This document shows positions 40,267 to 52,904 of a stretch of 64,000 nt of DNA, piece by piece (the first letter of the stretch is position 1; each line of letters starts with the position of its first letter). The stretch comes from Rutidosis leptorrhynchoides (lineage: Eukaryota > Streptophyta > Magnoliopsida > Asterales > Asteraceae). Where the stretch lies: NCBI RefSeq assembly GCF_046630445.1, contig NC_092333.1, positions 188,521,001-188,585,000 on the forward strand, given 5' to 3'. The translations under genes were made by a program, and so were the position numbers. The notes beneath the pieces are model-generated. The model saw only the letters and a list, made by a program, of their open reading frames with translations, made no database searches and was not told the origin of the DNA.

Positions 40267-41409
40267 ATGGAAAATCTCGAAAATATCTTAGAAACTCCTT
40301 ATGACATCCGAAATCAATTTCATCAATACTCTCAAACAGGTGTTGATGACAATTCATTCGGTCAATCTTGGATCACGAATGACGAAACAATAACTGGTTG
40401 TGAAATATGTGGAGATTATCACTCAACATGGGAATGTTATTATTACGTTCCTATGGAAAATTATGCACCCATGGAACCTGAATGGAATGATTATGAGGAA
40501 TACAATTCTAATTGGGATTATTCACAAGAATATATCCAAACTCAACAACCAGAAGACGAGGAAAATTATGTGCCTGAAAATTCTTTAGATTATATGAAAA
40601 TCAAACTCGAAGAACTTGATGCTCAAAATGAACAAATGAGAGAGTTTGTAAATCGGCAAGCTGAAACCCTATCAGATTACACACCTGTTGATCTGAGGAG
40701 TATTGTGCAAGAAAATTTTATATCATCGAATTTTGATGAATTCGAGAGCTCCGAAATCACCAACTATCCCGATGATACTTTTTATTCAGTTTTACCAATT
40801 TCACAACATATCAACACATTAGCCTCTACCGAAAAAATCATCAATCCATCAATGAATGAAGAAGAAGTAAGGGTGACAAATTGGTACTCTTGGGAAAACG
40901 ATAACGTTGAAAATTTTACCCCCGAGACCAAAGTGGTGGGACCGATAAGTACCGTTAATGAAGAAGAATCTACTCCAATCCCGAAATTCACCATTCCACA
41001 ACCTTCCAACCCAATATTCTCAATAGACGAGTCATCTACCGAAGATGAACTACGAGCTGTAATAGATAATGACACCTCGGATTTCACCCAATTGGGTAAT
41101 AGAGGTGAAAACTTTGATCTCGAGAATAAAAGGAAGGAAACGTTAGAAATTGTCCACCCTATAATATGTATGTCGGTGTATATCGATCCATTTAACCAAG
41201 AACCAGAAAAGAGACATATCCATTTACTAAAAGCTACACATAAAAAAGAATTAAGTAGTGACGATCGGGAGAGTCTAAACTTTAAACCCATTGATATATT
41301 ATATACCACCCGAGATGTAAATAAGTGGCTCACTATTTTAATTCGTGGAACTTATTCTACCGACTTCACATGTCGTCAGCTAAGTGTGGGGAAGTCTAAC
41401 CCCACTTAA
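40267..41409 (+). CDS. Gag-like protein of element D with one zinc knuckle (380 aa)
   Basis: An uninterrupted ORF in the gag position of a retroelement whose LTRs still match closely. Residues 45-57 carry C-x2-C-x3-H-x4-C (CEICGDYHSTWEC), the zinc-knuckle spacing found in Athila-type gag proteins; an RNA-binding role is inferred. The N-terminal region is acidic and Asn/Tyr/Glu-rich. Residues 106-135 (KIKLEELDAQNEQMREF) look coiled-coil. The C-terminal third is more basic (EKRHIHLLKATHKK). No capsid fold, protease DSGA motif, RT or integrase is present. It ends just after AAGTGTGGGGA, one of four copies of the polypurine-like motif in this element. It may be a rearranged gag that keeps only the nucleocapsid part. 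Not recognised beyond that. Confidence 0.75.
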   Translation: MENLENILETPYDIRNQFHQYSQTGVDDNSFGQSWITNDETITGCEICGDYHSTWECYYYVPMENYAPMEPEWNDYEEYNSNWDYSQEYIQTQQPEDEENYVPENSLDYMKIKLEELDAQNEQMREFVNRQAETLSDYTPVDLRSIVQENFISSNFDEFESSEITNYPDDTFYSVLPISQHINTLASTEKIINPSMNEEEVRVTNWYSWENDNVENFTPETKVVGPISTVNEEESTPIPKFTIPQPSNPIFSIDESSTEDELRAVIDNDTSDFTQLGNRGENFDLENKRKETLEIVHPIICMSVYIDPFNQEPEKRHIHLLKATHKKELSSDDRESLNFKPIDILYTTRDVNKWLTILIRGTYSTDFTCRQLSVGKSNPT

Positions 41410-41844
41410 CGTTAAATTAGGGGTTCGGGTTAGTGCATAACTAGTTAATAAAAATGAACTATTATGGTAAAAGACGCATTTTTAAAAATTAGCAAACAGT
41501 CCAGAAAAGCAACCGTTTTTGAAGAAAAACATGTGTGATAAAACAAGAAGGAATGAACGATGAGGCGCGCCATCTATCATTCGACGAACTTTGTAATTAC
41601 AAATTGGGTATTTTTAATCACTTTTCTACACTTATCACCCTCGTGAATTTATAATTATAGTCTGATTTCATGCAAATGAGGGCATTGCATGATCTCAAGT
41701 GTGGGGAAAGGTTATAAATTCTCTCGGGTTTGCACTTAGTTTATTTGCCAAATTTTGTGAAAATATTAAAAATTTTCAAATAAGTGAATTCAAAATCATG
41801 TTTATACATATTTATAAACGAAGAAAATTAGGTGTTAATACCGA
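41410..41844 (+). other. Non-coding internal part of element D, left of element C
   Basis: No ORF. Contains another AAGTGTGGGGA at 41697-41707. The target duplication of element C, AATTA, is at 41845-41849. Confidence 0.7.
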
Positions 41845-41849
41845 AATTA

Positions 41850-44639
41850 TGTAACAACCCCAATCCGTTACACCAAAAACGGAGTACATTTTTTTTTATT
41901 AGTTAAGTCCCATTAATACAATACATTTTCAACTCTGTTATAATCGAAACATAACATCATAATGATACGTTTAACAATCTATCATGACCCTTGGCACACA
42001 AATTACACTTTACAAAATCATTTGTAATAATGACCCGATCACAAGAAATACGGGTTAAGACTCAATAACCCAACCCAATACCAAGAGCATAATCCCGGGG
42101 ACTACCAAATCCCCCATCCACGTCCAAAGATCCAAAAGCTACCCCATCGAGCCCAAGCGCACCTAAGCATCTAGTCTACAACTAGCTAGCTTCATAATCA
42201 CAATACCTGTAAAAAGGTAAACAACGAGAGGGGTAAGCTTAACGCTTAGTGAATGCAATAATTATACACATACATATATAATCTACTTACTTGCAATCAC
42301 TTACACAATTACCGCATACACGCTAGCAATATAATTAGCATACCATTGCAAAGTATAACGCTAAAATCTCCAATATGCAAGCTAGCACAAACAATAGCAT
42401 ATAACACAAACAATATAATATGCTACGCTACATCACACCAAAAATAGTGATGTTCACAACATCCATTAGTATCCAAGATTTCAAGGCTAGCCCCACGAAT
42501 GGTATCGTCAACATCGAACTTAAACCCCATTCGCCCCATTTAATATGGTATCGTCAACATCGAACTTAAAACCCACATATGAGGTATCGTCAACATCGAA
42601 CTTTAACACCTCATCAAAATCACTACAATAGTGGTATGGCATCGTCAACATCGAACTTTAACTCCATACATGAGGTATCGTCAACACCGAACTTTAAACT
42701 CTCATCCAACAAACAATAAATGGTATGGCATCGTCAACATCGAACTTTAACTCCATACATTAAATAGCAACTCGCACGAGGATATGGTATCGTCAACATC
42801 GAACTTTAAACCCATACCCCACAAGTAAATAAATCATATATATACATATATAATTATTCCACTCACCTCGTGAACTCGAGCATTACAAACCATGCGCGAA
42901 ATCTTCACCACACGCAACCGAGCAAGATTTTACCTATAATACGCATATAGGTATACACATAATCAACATACAACCCCATTTGGACTCTCGACCTGCCCAA
43001 ATGAACAACAAGTGCAAAATACACAGTTTTGCACTTTTAACGCTACCCGAAGGTCCAAAACTAATTAGACTAGTTCCCGCGTTCCCGAAATACCCAAATA
43101 TGTCAACTTTAACCTCTAAACGCATACTAGCTCGTATTTTACACAAAACCCATTCCATGGTTGACCAAGTTTGACTTTATTGCTAAAATACCAAATTTTA
43201 ACCTAAAATCACTTCTCACGAGTAATTACATCAAAAGCATCATTTAACACTTAACAATTGCGTTTAACATCCAATTAATCCAAATTAGTGTCATCCTCAA
43301 TTTTGACCCAATTCAAATTGTTCATTTTGACCAAAGTCATAAAACGCCCCAAAATCACTAACGACTAGTGATTATATTTCCAAGACAACCACTAACACTT
43401 AAATCAAGTATTTACCTACTTGATTTACCAAAACTTGACTTAAAACTTAATTTGACACCGAATCAAGCTTACTTGTCCCGAAATACCCATTTGACCCGTT
43501 TTGACCTAAATTAGGGTTTACACCCAAAAACCAAGTCAACACAAGTGTTCTAACGTTTAACCAATACACGCAAGACCCAAACTCATAATTTCATCACTCA
43601 AAACCCATTTTGATACATAAACCCTAATCTTGACCCATTTCAAAATTAGTCAACTCAAATACACCCAAAAGGGTTCCAACGCTTCCAAAATCACTAAACT
43701 AAGTGATTACACCCAAAACCAAAACCTAATCATGGCCAAAACGTCAATCATCCCAAAACCCGCCATGTATCAAAAATAACTAGTTTCCATAAACCCACTT
43801 CATCATCTAAATGGGTTTTACAACTAAAAAGCTCAAAACCCTAACTTGAATATCAAATCATAAAGATGAATTTCGGAGTTAGAACTTACCATCACTACCA
43901 CAACATAGCCGTGCACGAGGAGAACAACTTTAACACTTGAGGTTTGACCCGAAACACCCTTCTTCTTCTCCAAATGGAGCTCTCTCTCTAAACTCTCTTC
44001 TCTCTCTCTAGGGTTGAAGATGAGAGTGTTTGGTGTGTAAATGAGGATAAGATTGAGATTGGATCAGTTTTAGAGGCTCAAAACTGACCCCCAAGTGAAA
44101 AGACTCAAATACCCTTCATTAAAACTCAAAATATCAAGAAAATCACCAAAAATACGTTTCCAGCCGCAATTTGCGCCTACTGGCCGCAAATTACGGCCAG
44201 CCGCAAAAGTGGCCGCAAGAATACGCCCATTTGGGTGCTGAAGAACCCCCGCCAGCCTTAAATTGCGCCCACCAGCCGCAAATTGCGCCTGGGCCCTTTT
44301 TCGCATTTTTCTGACACTTGTTTTGCTCGTAACTTTCAAACCGTAACTCCGTTTTTGACGAATCAAATATCGTTGGAAACGTAATAAGATTTCCTTTCTA
44401 ATGGTAAGGTTTTGAAACATCAACTCAAACTTTATTTGGCATCGAAAAGGTACGTACACACCTTGTAACCCAAACAACGTCCAGTTTTCTTCGACATTCG
44501 AACAAGCAACACGTACATGCTTGGTACCCTTCATACACGCTTTGTACAATCATATTTATACAATTATACAACCAAGTATGAACATTCTAAAGATTAATTA
44601 CGTACCTCGGACATGTATGAAGAAAAACGGGATGTTACA
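41850..44639 (-). mobile_element. 3' LTR of element C (2790 bp)
   Basis: Carries the seven-hairpin array (42496-42818), pyrimidine-rich CTCTCTCTC near 43980-44010, and GC-rich GCCGCAAATTGCGCC-type repeats (44160-44300). It ends TGTTACA next to the purine tract. Confidence 0.93.
42496..42818. repeat. Array of seven hairpins with a shared loop, element C 3' LTR
   Basis: The core ATCGTCAACATCGAACTT occurs seven times (first at 42504, last at about 42789). Each is bracketed by its own inverted arms: CGAATGG/CCATTCG, ATATGG/(C)CACATAT (decayed), ATGAGGT/ACCTCAT, GTATGG/CCATAC, ATGAGG/CTCTCAT (decayed), GTATGG/CCATAC, TATGG/CCATA. Spacing is 36-59 bp. The other LTR has the same array at 48534-48846, where both decayed arms pair fully. 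Confidence 0.85.
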
Positions 44640-44678
44640 ACTCTCCCCCACTTAAATTGGATCACGTCCTCGTGATCC
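44640..44678 (-). other. Polypurine tract and pre-LTR hairpin of element C
   Basis: Minus strand: GGATCACG-AGGA-CGTGATCC (44678-44659, 8-bp perfect arms), then CAATTTAAGTGGGGGAGAGT, then the LTR at 44639, 19 nt after the hairpin. Confidence 0.78.
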
Positions 44679-47600
44679 TAGTCACTTAACCAATCCGAAC
44701 CTACACTCTATAGTCCTCCGTCACACATCCAAACTTGATGTCCGCAACAATTCCAATAACAATTTCCATTAATCTGAAGTTTTCACCACACGCTAATAAT
44801 CACTAGCGTGCATTACCGCAACAAGCGATATTTCACGCGTTCAACGTTCAAACTGCCCCCATTAAAACTTTGTACTTTAACAGTCCATAACGAACCACTC
44901 AACCGGCCAATCAAGTATGTTCTCTATTTCAAGAAACAACTTCCCTCATCTCCGAAACCGGATTATTCCTTCAACGAAGAAATTTTGGTATCACTAAAAT
45001 AATCACTCTAGGGAACACAAACTTTCCCATCGATCGATCCGCACACGACCACCAGTCTCTGGATTAATCCAGGACGACAATAATACACCACGAACTAGGC
45101 AAAACATCAACACTCGACACAGGGTTTCTCCCTTAAACCCTACAATACATCATACACTACGGCTTCCTAGTAATAGCATGGAAACTATTCGTGTACTAGA
45201 ATCCCGTCAACAGCGAATTATCATCATAACAACTCTCGATTTGCCACACGGACCTACAAATATATTCACCTATGCAGGGTGAATCCTCCTACCTAGACAG
45301 TCCATTAAGGATGGCCTCGACATTTCCATGCCACCAACGGGTCGTATCACTAGGGAACACACTCTCACAAACAAACAACAACCGCGTGTCTCTATGTGAG
45401 ACAATCTGGACCGGCACTCCCCGCCTCACAATCATCCACGAAGTGGAATAATCCACTGACAATTTCCACGATCACGTTTCCCGATAGGGAATAAATACAA
45501 CAACCACCACGATATCGAACTCGTTCCCATTCAATAATGCTGTCCGAGTTTTACGACAATCCATATTTTCACTACGAGAGCACCCTCAATGACAGCTTCA
45601 CTCTCTCACTTCTGTGATCTCAAACTTCACACTTAGTCTCATACCACACTTTGGTACTACACGGCCACCTTACATAAGAAGTCTAACACTTCACTTGATC
45701 TAGTACCACGGGAGCTTCCTCGGGTGGTAGTAAAAACTCCCCCACTTTGGATTCAGCTCCACATTCTCACCGCCAAGATGATAACATCCCGCAGAATTTC
45801 CATTCCACAACACACATGATCATTCTCATCACTGATCATAAACACCGAATCACTGCAAATTCACTTTAGGCTCTCAGAGCCATCATACAAAATTACCAGA
45901 GATGTCGTACACGCGATGACTTCGCACCTTCATACCACAAATCACAATCGACTGCCTTAATCGTTTGCAAAGCGAACTCCACCAAAGTCCCACATACGTC
46001 TCTATGGGTAAGCATACGTCACTCCGATAAATCAGTCGTGCATCTCAGTCGAGATCACCGGACCTTCCACTCAACGAACCAGTATCCGTAATTGCTCACT
46101 CTCATGGAGAAGAGTGACCAATCCGATACAATAATTTTGTTGACCACAATATCAACACTTCATCATAACTTTAGGCCTATCCGACCATTAAGTCCGTCAC
46201 CGGCTCACTGGTCATCTTACCCGTCTATCACTTAAGAGCAACCAGATTCGCTCATCCGCAACTTCATAAGAAGTATTTATCGCAATGCTCTTAAACTTCG
46301 ACTTTCGCAACCGTCGAATTACTATCACCCATCGATCACTTTCGTAATCTCTGCTGCTTTCAAGGGTATCTCACGAGAACCCTAAGCACAAAGTGATCAC
46401 ACCACTACCGGAGTTGACCATTACACCAGCAGGTATAAAAAGGCACCCGTCGCAGTGTCATGCAACTCCCACCGCAACCTATTGAGATTTAGAAACTCGA
46501 TCTTTAGGTTCCATACACCCGATGTCACCAACTTCTCCACAATAATGACCCGAAGTCATACCTACCCGACAAACCTTACGGTTTATTGTCTTCTCAAAAG
46601 TTCCTAGCGATTACATGTCACCCGCAATTCCACAAGGCCAAACGATATAGCCTAACGAAACCTTCCGTCTAACACTAAGAGATGCTTGGAAACACCAAGT
46701 CTTACACCCTTCCACGTATCGGCACAACCACTACAGTAAGGGGTATTCCGTTAGGAATGTTACCCTCTAATCCACTACACGCTAACACATTAACGCAATC
46801 ATCATCATACGCGTCTCACTCACATGAGTTTAACGACCCGAAGACTACTCGCCTCACCAATTCCAATGCGAATCATAACTAGAATCCCAACACGATTCTC
46901 TAACCACACACTCTACCGAGTGTAACTCAAAACTACAATCATTAGACTTGTCGCATTCCATTACAGAATTTAAGTCCTCGACGTACACACACACACACTA
47001 ACCGGTTATTCTAGTTACGATGGGTAACTTTAACCAAATGACAATCTCAATAGTGCACCCACTACCTAGGGTGACTAAGTACGCGCCAAACTCGTGAGTT
47101 TGCTCGCTCACGTAACTAACTGAATCCACCGTAACACTTCTCGACTCGCAACGAACCCGATGTGACTACAAGCACATCACTCGAGACCACTATATCCTAG
47201 GAACCAATAAAAGATTCCTAACTTGTCCCATTCTACCCCAACCATGTCACGTTTCTTTCGTTCGGTACTTGTCATGTCATGCTTGGTGTCAAGATACACT
47301 TTCGTAATAATGGTGATCAGTCACTATGACAAATGCGTACCTTACCATTTTCACATGGTCACGCAAAGTACTTTACCTGGACTGACACAACATTCACACA
47401 AGATAACACGCGATAACTCCTAGTACCCGAATGACCAAAGTCCTTACCGCAAACTGGATCACTCAAACCGCCAAACATTCGAATCTCTCCAATAGATTCA
47501 TCTCTAGGACACCGCACCAATAGATACCTGTATATATACACCTATATACAATATAATAATAAATATACACAAGTACACCGCAACAACAAGTCAAACTACA

Positions 47601-47863
47601 ACCTAGGTGACTATCACTAAAACAACGTCCAAGTTCGCCTACTTACATTAGGCACTAGCATTCTAAGGCACTAATTTACACACGAAATAAGGCCCACATA
47701 ATCACACTTTGGACAAACGCAAGTCCTAGTTAGTCACCTACTCTAAGGCACTAACAAATCTCAATCCGACCCGTATTCCTATAAGTCCCTCAAATAACGC
47801 ACAACCATCAATAAGTCTAAGACTAGGCACCTATTCCAAGGTCACCTAATTCCCTTAAACTAT
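44679..47863 (-). other. Internal region of element C, no coding
   Basis: 3.2 kb with stops in all frames; no ORF longer than about 66 codons and no domain. It is less AT-rich than its surroundings, with many CACT/CACA stretches. Nothing else recognised. Confidence 0.75.
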
Positions 47864-47875
47864 GCTCTGATACCA
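47864..47875 (-). other. Primer-binding site of element C
   Basis: Minus strand TGGTATCAGAGC, matching initiator Met-tRNA, two nt from the LTR end. Confidence 0.92.
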
Positions 47876-47877
47876 CT

Positions 47878-50668
47878 TGTAACAACCCCAATCCGTTACA
47901 CCAAAAACGGAGTACATTTTTTTTTATTAGTTAGGTCCCATTAATACAATACATTTTCAACTCTGTTTTAATCGAAACATAACATCATAATGATACGTTT
48001 AACAATCTATCATGACCCTTGGCACACAAATTACACTTTACAAAATCATTTGTAATAATGACCCGATCACAAGAAATACGGGTTAAGACTCAATAACCCA
48101 ACCCAATACCAAGAGCATAATCCTGGGGACTACCAAATCCCCCATCCACGTCCAAAGATCCAAAAGCTACCCCATCGAGCCCAAGCGCACCTAAGCATCT
48201 AGTCTACAACTAGCTAGCTTCATAATCACAATACCTGTAAAAAGGTAAACAACGAGAGGGGTAAGCTTAACGCTTAGTGAATGCAATAATTATACACATA
48301 CATATATAATCTACTTACTTGCAATCACTTACACACTTACCGCATACACGCTAGCAATATAATTAGCATACCATTGCAAAGTATAACGCTAAAATCTCCA
48401 ATATGCAAGCTAGCACAAACAATAGCATATAACATGAACAATATAATATGCTACGCTACATCACACCAAAAATAGTGATGTTCACAACATCCATTAGTAT
48501 CCAAGATTTCAAGGCTAGCCCCGCGAATGGTATCGTCAAATCGAACTTAAACACCATTCGCCCCATTTAATGTGGTATCGTCAACATCGAACTTAAAGCC
48601 CACATATGAGGTATCGTCAACATCGAACTTTAACACCTCATCAAAATCACTACAATAGTGGTATGGCATCGTCAACATCGAACTTTAACTCCATACATGA
48701 GGTATCGTCAACACCGAACTTTAAACCCTCATCCAACAAACAATAAATGGTATGGCATCGTCAACATCGAACTTTAACTCCATACATTAAAAAGCAACTC
48801 GCACGAGGATATGGTATCGTCAACATCGAACTTTAAACCCATACCCCACAAGTAAATAAATCATATATATACATATATAATTATTCCACTCACCTCGTGA
48901 ACTCGAGCATTACAAACCATGCGCGAAATCTTAGCCACACGTAACCGAGCAAGATTTTACCTATAATACGCATATAGGTATACACATAATCAACATACAA
49001 CCCCATTTGGACTCTCGACCTGCCCAAATGAACAACAAGTGCAAAATACACCCTTTTGCACTTTTAACGCTACCCGAAGGTCCAAAACTAATTAGACTAG
49101 TTCCCGCGTTCCCGAAATACCCAAATATGTCAACTTTAACCTCTAAACGCATACTAGCTCGTATTTTACACAAAACCCATTCCATGGCTGACCAAGTTTG
49201 ACTTTATTGCTAAAATACCAAATTTTAACCTAAAATCACTTCTCACGAGTAATTACATCAAAAGCATCATTTAACACTTAACAATTGCGTTTAACATCCA
49301 ATTAATCCAAATTAGTGTCATCCTCAATTTTGACCCAATTCAAATTGCTCATTTTGACCAAAGTCATAAAACGCCCCAAAATCACTAACGACTAGTGATT
49401 ATATTTTCAAGACAACCACTAACACTTAAATCAAGTATTTACCTACTTGATTTACTAAAACTTGACTTAAAACTTAATTTGACACCGAATCAAGCTTACT
49501 TGTCCCGAAATACCCATTTGACCCGTTTTGACCTAAATTAGGGTTTACACCCAAAAACCAAGTCAACACAAGTGTTCTAACGTTTAACCAACACACGCAA
49601 GACTCAAACTCATAATTTCATCACTCGAAACCCATTTTGATACATAAACCCTAATCTTGACCCATTTCAAAATTAGTCAACTCAAATACACCCAAAAGGG
49701 TTCCAACGCTTCCAAAATCACTAAACTGAGTGATTACACCTAAAACCAAAACCTAATCATGGCCAAAACATCAATCATCCCAAAACCCGCCATGTATCAA
49801 AAATAACTAGTTTTCATAAACCCACTTCATCATCTAAATGGGTTTTACAACTAAAAAGCTCAAAACCCTAACTTGAATATCAAATCATAAAGATGAATTT
49901 CGGAGTTAGAACTTACCATCACTATCACAACACAGCCGTGAACGAGGAGAACAACTTTAACAATTGAGGTTTGACCCAAAACACCCTTCTTCTTCTCCAA
50001 ATGGAGCTCTCTCTCTCTAAACTCTCTTCTCTCTCTCTAGGGTTGAAGATGAGAGTGTTTGGTGTGTAAATGAGGATAAGATTGAGATTGGATCAGTTTT
50101 AGAGGTTCAAAACCGACTCCCAAGTGAAAAGACTCAAATACCCTTCATTAAAACTCAAAATATCAAGAAAATCACCAAAAATGCGTTTCCAGCCGCAATT
50201 TGCGCCTACTGGCCGCAAATTACGGCCAGCCGCAAAAGTGGCCGCAAGAATACGCCCATTTGGGTGCTGAAGAACCCCCGCCAGCCGCAAATTGCGCCCA
50301 CCAGCCGCAAATTGCGCCTGGGCCCTTTTTCGCATTTTTCTGACACTTGTTTTGCTCGTAACTTTCAAACCGTAACTCCGTTTTCGACGAATCAAATATC
50401 GTTGGAAACGTAATATGATTTCCTTTCTAATGGTAAGGTTTTAAAACATCAACTAAAACTTTATTTGGCATCAAAAAGGTACGTACACACCTTGTAACCC
50501 AAACAACGTCCAGTTTTCTTCTACATTCGAACAAGCAACACGTACATGCTTGGTACCCTTCATACACGCTTTGTACAATCATATTTATACAATTATACAA
50601 CCAAGTATGAACATTCTAAAGATAAAATACGTACCTCGGACATGTATGAAGAAAAATGGGATGTTACA
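47878..50668 (-). mobile_element. 5' LTR of element C (2791 bp)
   Basis: Near-identical to 41850-44639. The hairpin array is at 48534-48846; here arms two (ATGTGG/CCACAT) and five (ATGAGG/CCTCAT) are intact, while the first loop has lost two bases. Confidence 0.93.
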
Positions 50669-50673
50669 AATTA

Positions 50674-52160
50674 TCGTTACCTCGGAAAGGACATAAATTG
50701 AGAAACACCCTAAAACGATTGAATTCATTTAAAATGGAATAAAGGAGAATAAAAAGGCAAAGAAAGAAACTAAGTGTGGGGAGAATGTACCAAGTTATTC
50801 AATTAAAAACTATCTATCACATGTTTCTGTAAAGTTTATTGCAGGTGCTTTTGTTTTGGACTAAATTAACTATTTTACCCGATTTACTGTAATGAAAGAC
50901 GGATCTACACGATGAATCAATTCCATCATTTAAAGGAAGTAAAGTCTTCTGAAAAAGACACGCGCTTCTTGATTTAGGTCAAGAAGTTGTCATTCAGACC
51001 AGCTGTAGATTGACGAAAAATCTAGAAAAGTCATCTCTAAAATCAGCAGGAAATCCACGGACCTCAACATCAAACAGGGTCGCCAGGTGGTCAGATTTAT
51101 CCTAACCATGAGAAGGATTTATCTCGTACAATGGGGGGCACCGTGCAAATTAGCTTGATAAGACTAATGAATCAGATCCCCAGAAAGGATAATCTCCTTA
51201 AAGATTAAAAATCAGCTTTTAAGCCTGATATTACTCAATCCTTGAGATTGACCTTAAAGATTGAGAATTACAAACTCATGGAATTTAATGATATCTAAAC
51301 TCGAGCTTGAACAAGAAAATATTTTGATCAAAATTAAAACCGATTTGTTTTCTGAAAACCTATTTTCAATGCGTTCATTACCATTGAACGTAAAATCCTA
51401 GGAATTCACCTGGAATTCATTAGGTCACCTGAACCAAATCGGGTGTCAACTGTAACAACGGTGGTTGCATAGCATGGTCGAAGACAGGACCTTATGCCAG
51501 TCTGAAAAATTATAAGGGTGAGCTTTACTATTGCTCCTACAAAGGATAGTAATTGCGTCCGACATGTTATAGACCATAATTAAAAGCAAGTTACGGGACA
51601 TTGCCTTAACAGTTGCTTGTTCATCGCTTTTCTTTACAACCGGACGGTAGTTTACCGAAAGGTAATATAGGGGACAAGTAAGCTGGACGTGTTGCTTTCC
51701 TAATACAAGGTTAGCAAGTGGGTAACACAAAACCATAAGTTTTGAGCTAAAATTTTCAAATCTGAAACCCACAAAACCCACAAAAAATCATTTTGCAAAC
51801 ACCGGTGAAGGGTTATTCCGGAAAACTTATCTAGGGTAAAAGCTAGATTGAATTTTCAAAAGATCAAATGTTTTCATAAAGATCCAATTTCCTTAAGGAT
51901 CTACATTTTCATAGTCATGTGGGACTGTAAACCGCCTTTCAAATGTGCACTTTGCTTTGAAAACCGAAAGTAAATCGGCTATTTGATTGCAAGTGTCGTT
52001 GACCTAAACCCGAGGCAACTGTGGACGACACACTCACCTTTAACCATGGTTCTATCGTTACTATCATTATTTATACCGCCATATCAAAATCACTGATGTA
52101 CAAAGTGTGAAGAATAAAGAAGTGATTCGTGTGATGTATTATATTATTTCAAGTTATGTA
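50674..52160 (+). other. Non-coding internal part of element D, right of element C
   Basis: No credible ORF. AAGTGTGGGGA occurs at 50772-50782. The rest is unique sequence with no recognised domain. Confidence 0.65.
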
Positions 52161-52198
52161 TTGCTTGAGGACAAGCAACGTTCAAGTGTGGGGATATT
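52161..52198 (+). other. Pre-LTR hairpin and polypurine tract of element D
   Basis: TTGCTTG-AGGA-CAAGCAA (52161-52178, 7-bp perfect arms), then CGTTC and AAGTGTGGGGA (52184-52194), then the LTR at 52199, 20 nt after the hairpin. Confidence 0.78.
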
Positions 52199-52807
52199 TG
52201 ATAGTGCTCCAAATAAACATATATTTTGTAGCAATATCCTCCCAATATGTATATTATTTAGTTGTAATTGTTCTATTTTAAGTTGTAATCGTTTATATTA
52301 AATAAGTGCGAAGACAAAAGGTGAAAATGAAGATTTGAAGACAAAAACGTCCAAAAAGCTCAAATGTACAAGATACAATCCAAGTGGTTCAATTTAATGA
52401 TGAGAAACGTCTAAAAATTACAAGAGTACAAGTTACAAAACGCAAAGTACACGATATAAAATAGTACGCAAGGACGTTCGAAAATTCAGAACCAGGACAT
52501 GAGTCAACTCTCAACGCGCGACGCAACGGTGCAAAAATTACAAGTCAACTATGCACATAAATAAAATATAATATATAAATAATTCTTAAAAATTATATAT
52601 ATATTATATTATTATTTAATAACGTCGACAAGCAAAGATCCAAAATGATGTGAGCTGGAAAATCGAACTCCGCGACTCGCGGAGTTTGAAGGCCAAATGG
52701 GCCGCGACTTGTGGAGCTGTCAAAAATCAAAACGCCTATAAAAGGCCATGCATTCGTTCGATTTTAATATATAAAAATAATAATAATAATACTCTGTAAT
52801 AAATAAT

Positions 52808-52904
<97 letters not shown>

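Larger units (their letters stand above)
41850..50668 (-). mobile_element. Non-autonomous LTR element C (8.8 kb), inside element D
   Basis: LTRs 41850-44639 and 47878-50668 are nearly identical by eye, the closest pair in the window, so C is the youngest insertion. Termini are TGTAACAACCCC...GGGATGTTACA. Perfect AATTA duplications stand at 41845-41849 and 50669-50673. On the minus strand the 5' LTR is the right one, followed by a Met-tRNA primer site (47864-47875), 3.2 kb of non-coding internal DNA, a hairpin, a purine tract AAGTGGGGGAGAG and the 3' LTR. With no coding capacity it is of the large-retrotransposon-derivative type. Confidence 0.93.

Noticed and set aside
40782-41333. 183-codon minus-strand ORF opposite the element D gag-like ORF
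   Set aside because: The plus frame has the zinc knuckle, the gag position and the right orientation; the minus frame is a shadow.
42496-42818. CRISPR-like regular repeat
   Set aside because: Plant nuclear DNA inside an LTR; the units are hairpins with paired arms and no spacers of constant length.
42934-50395. Repeated ORFs of 64-159 codons in both element C LTRs
   Set aside because: They lie in LTRs, carry no domain, and differ in length between the two near-identical LTRs.
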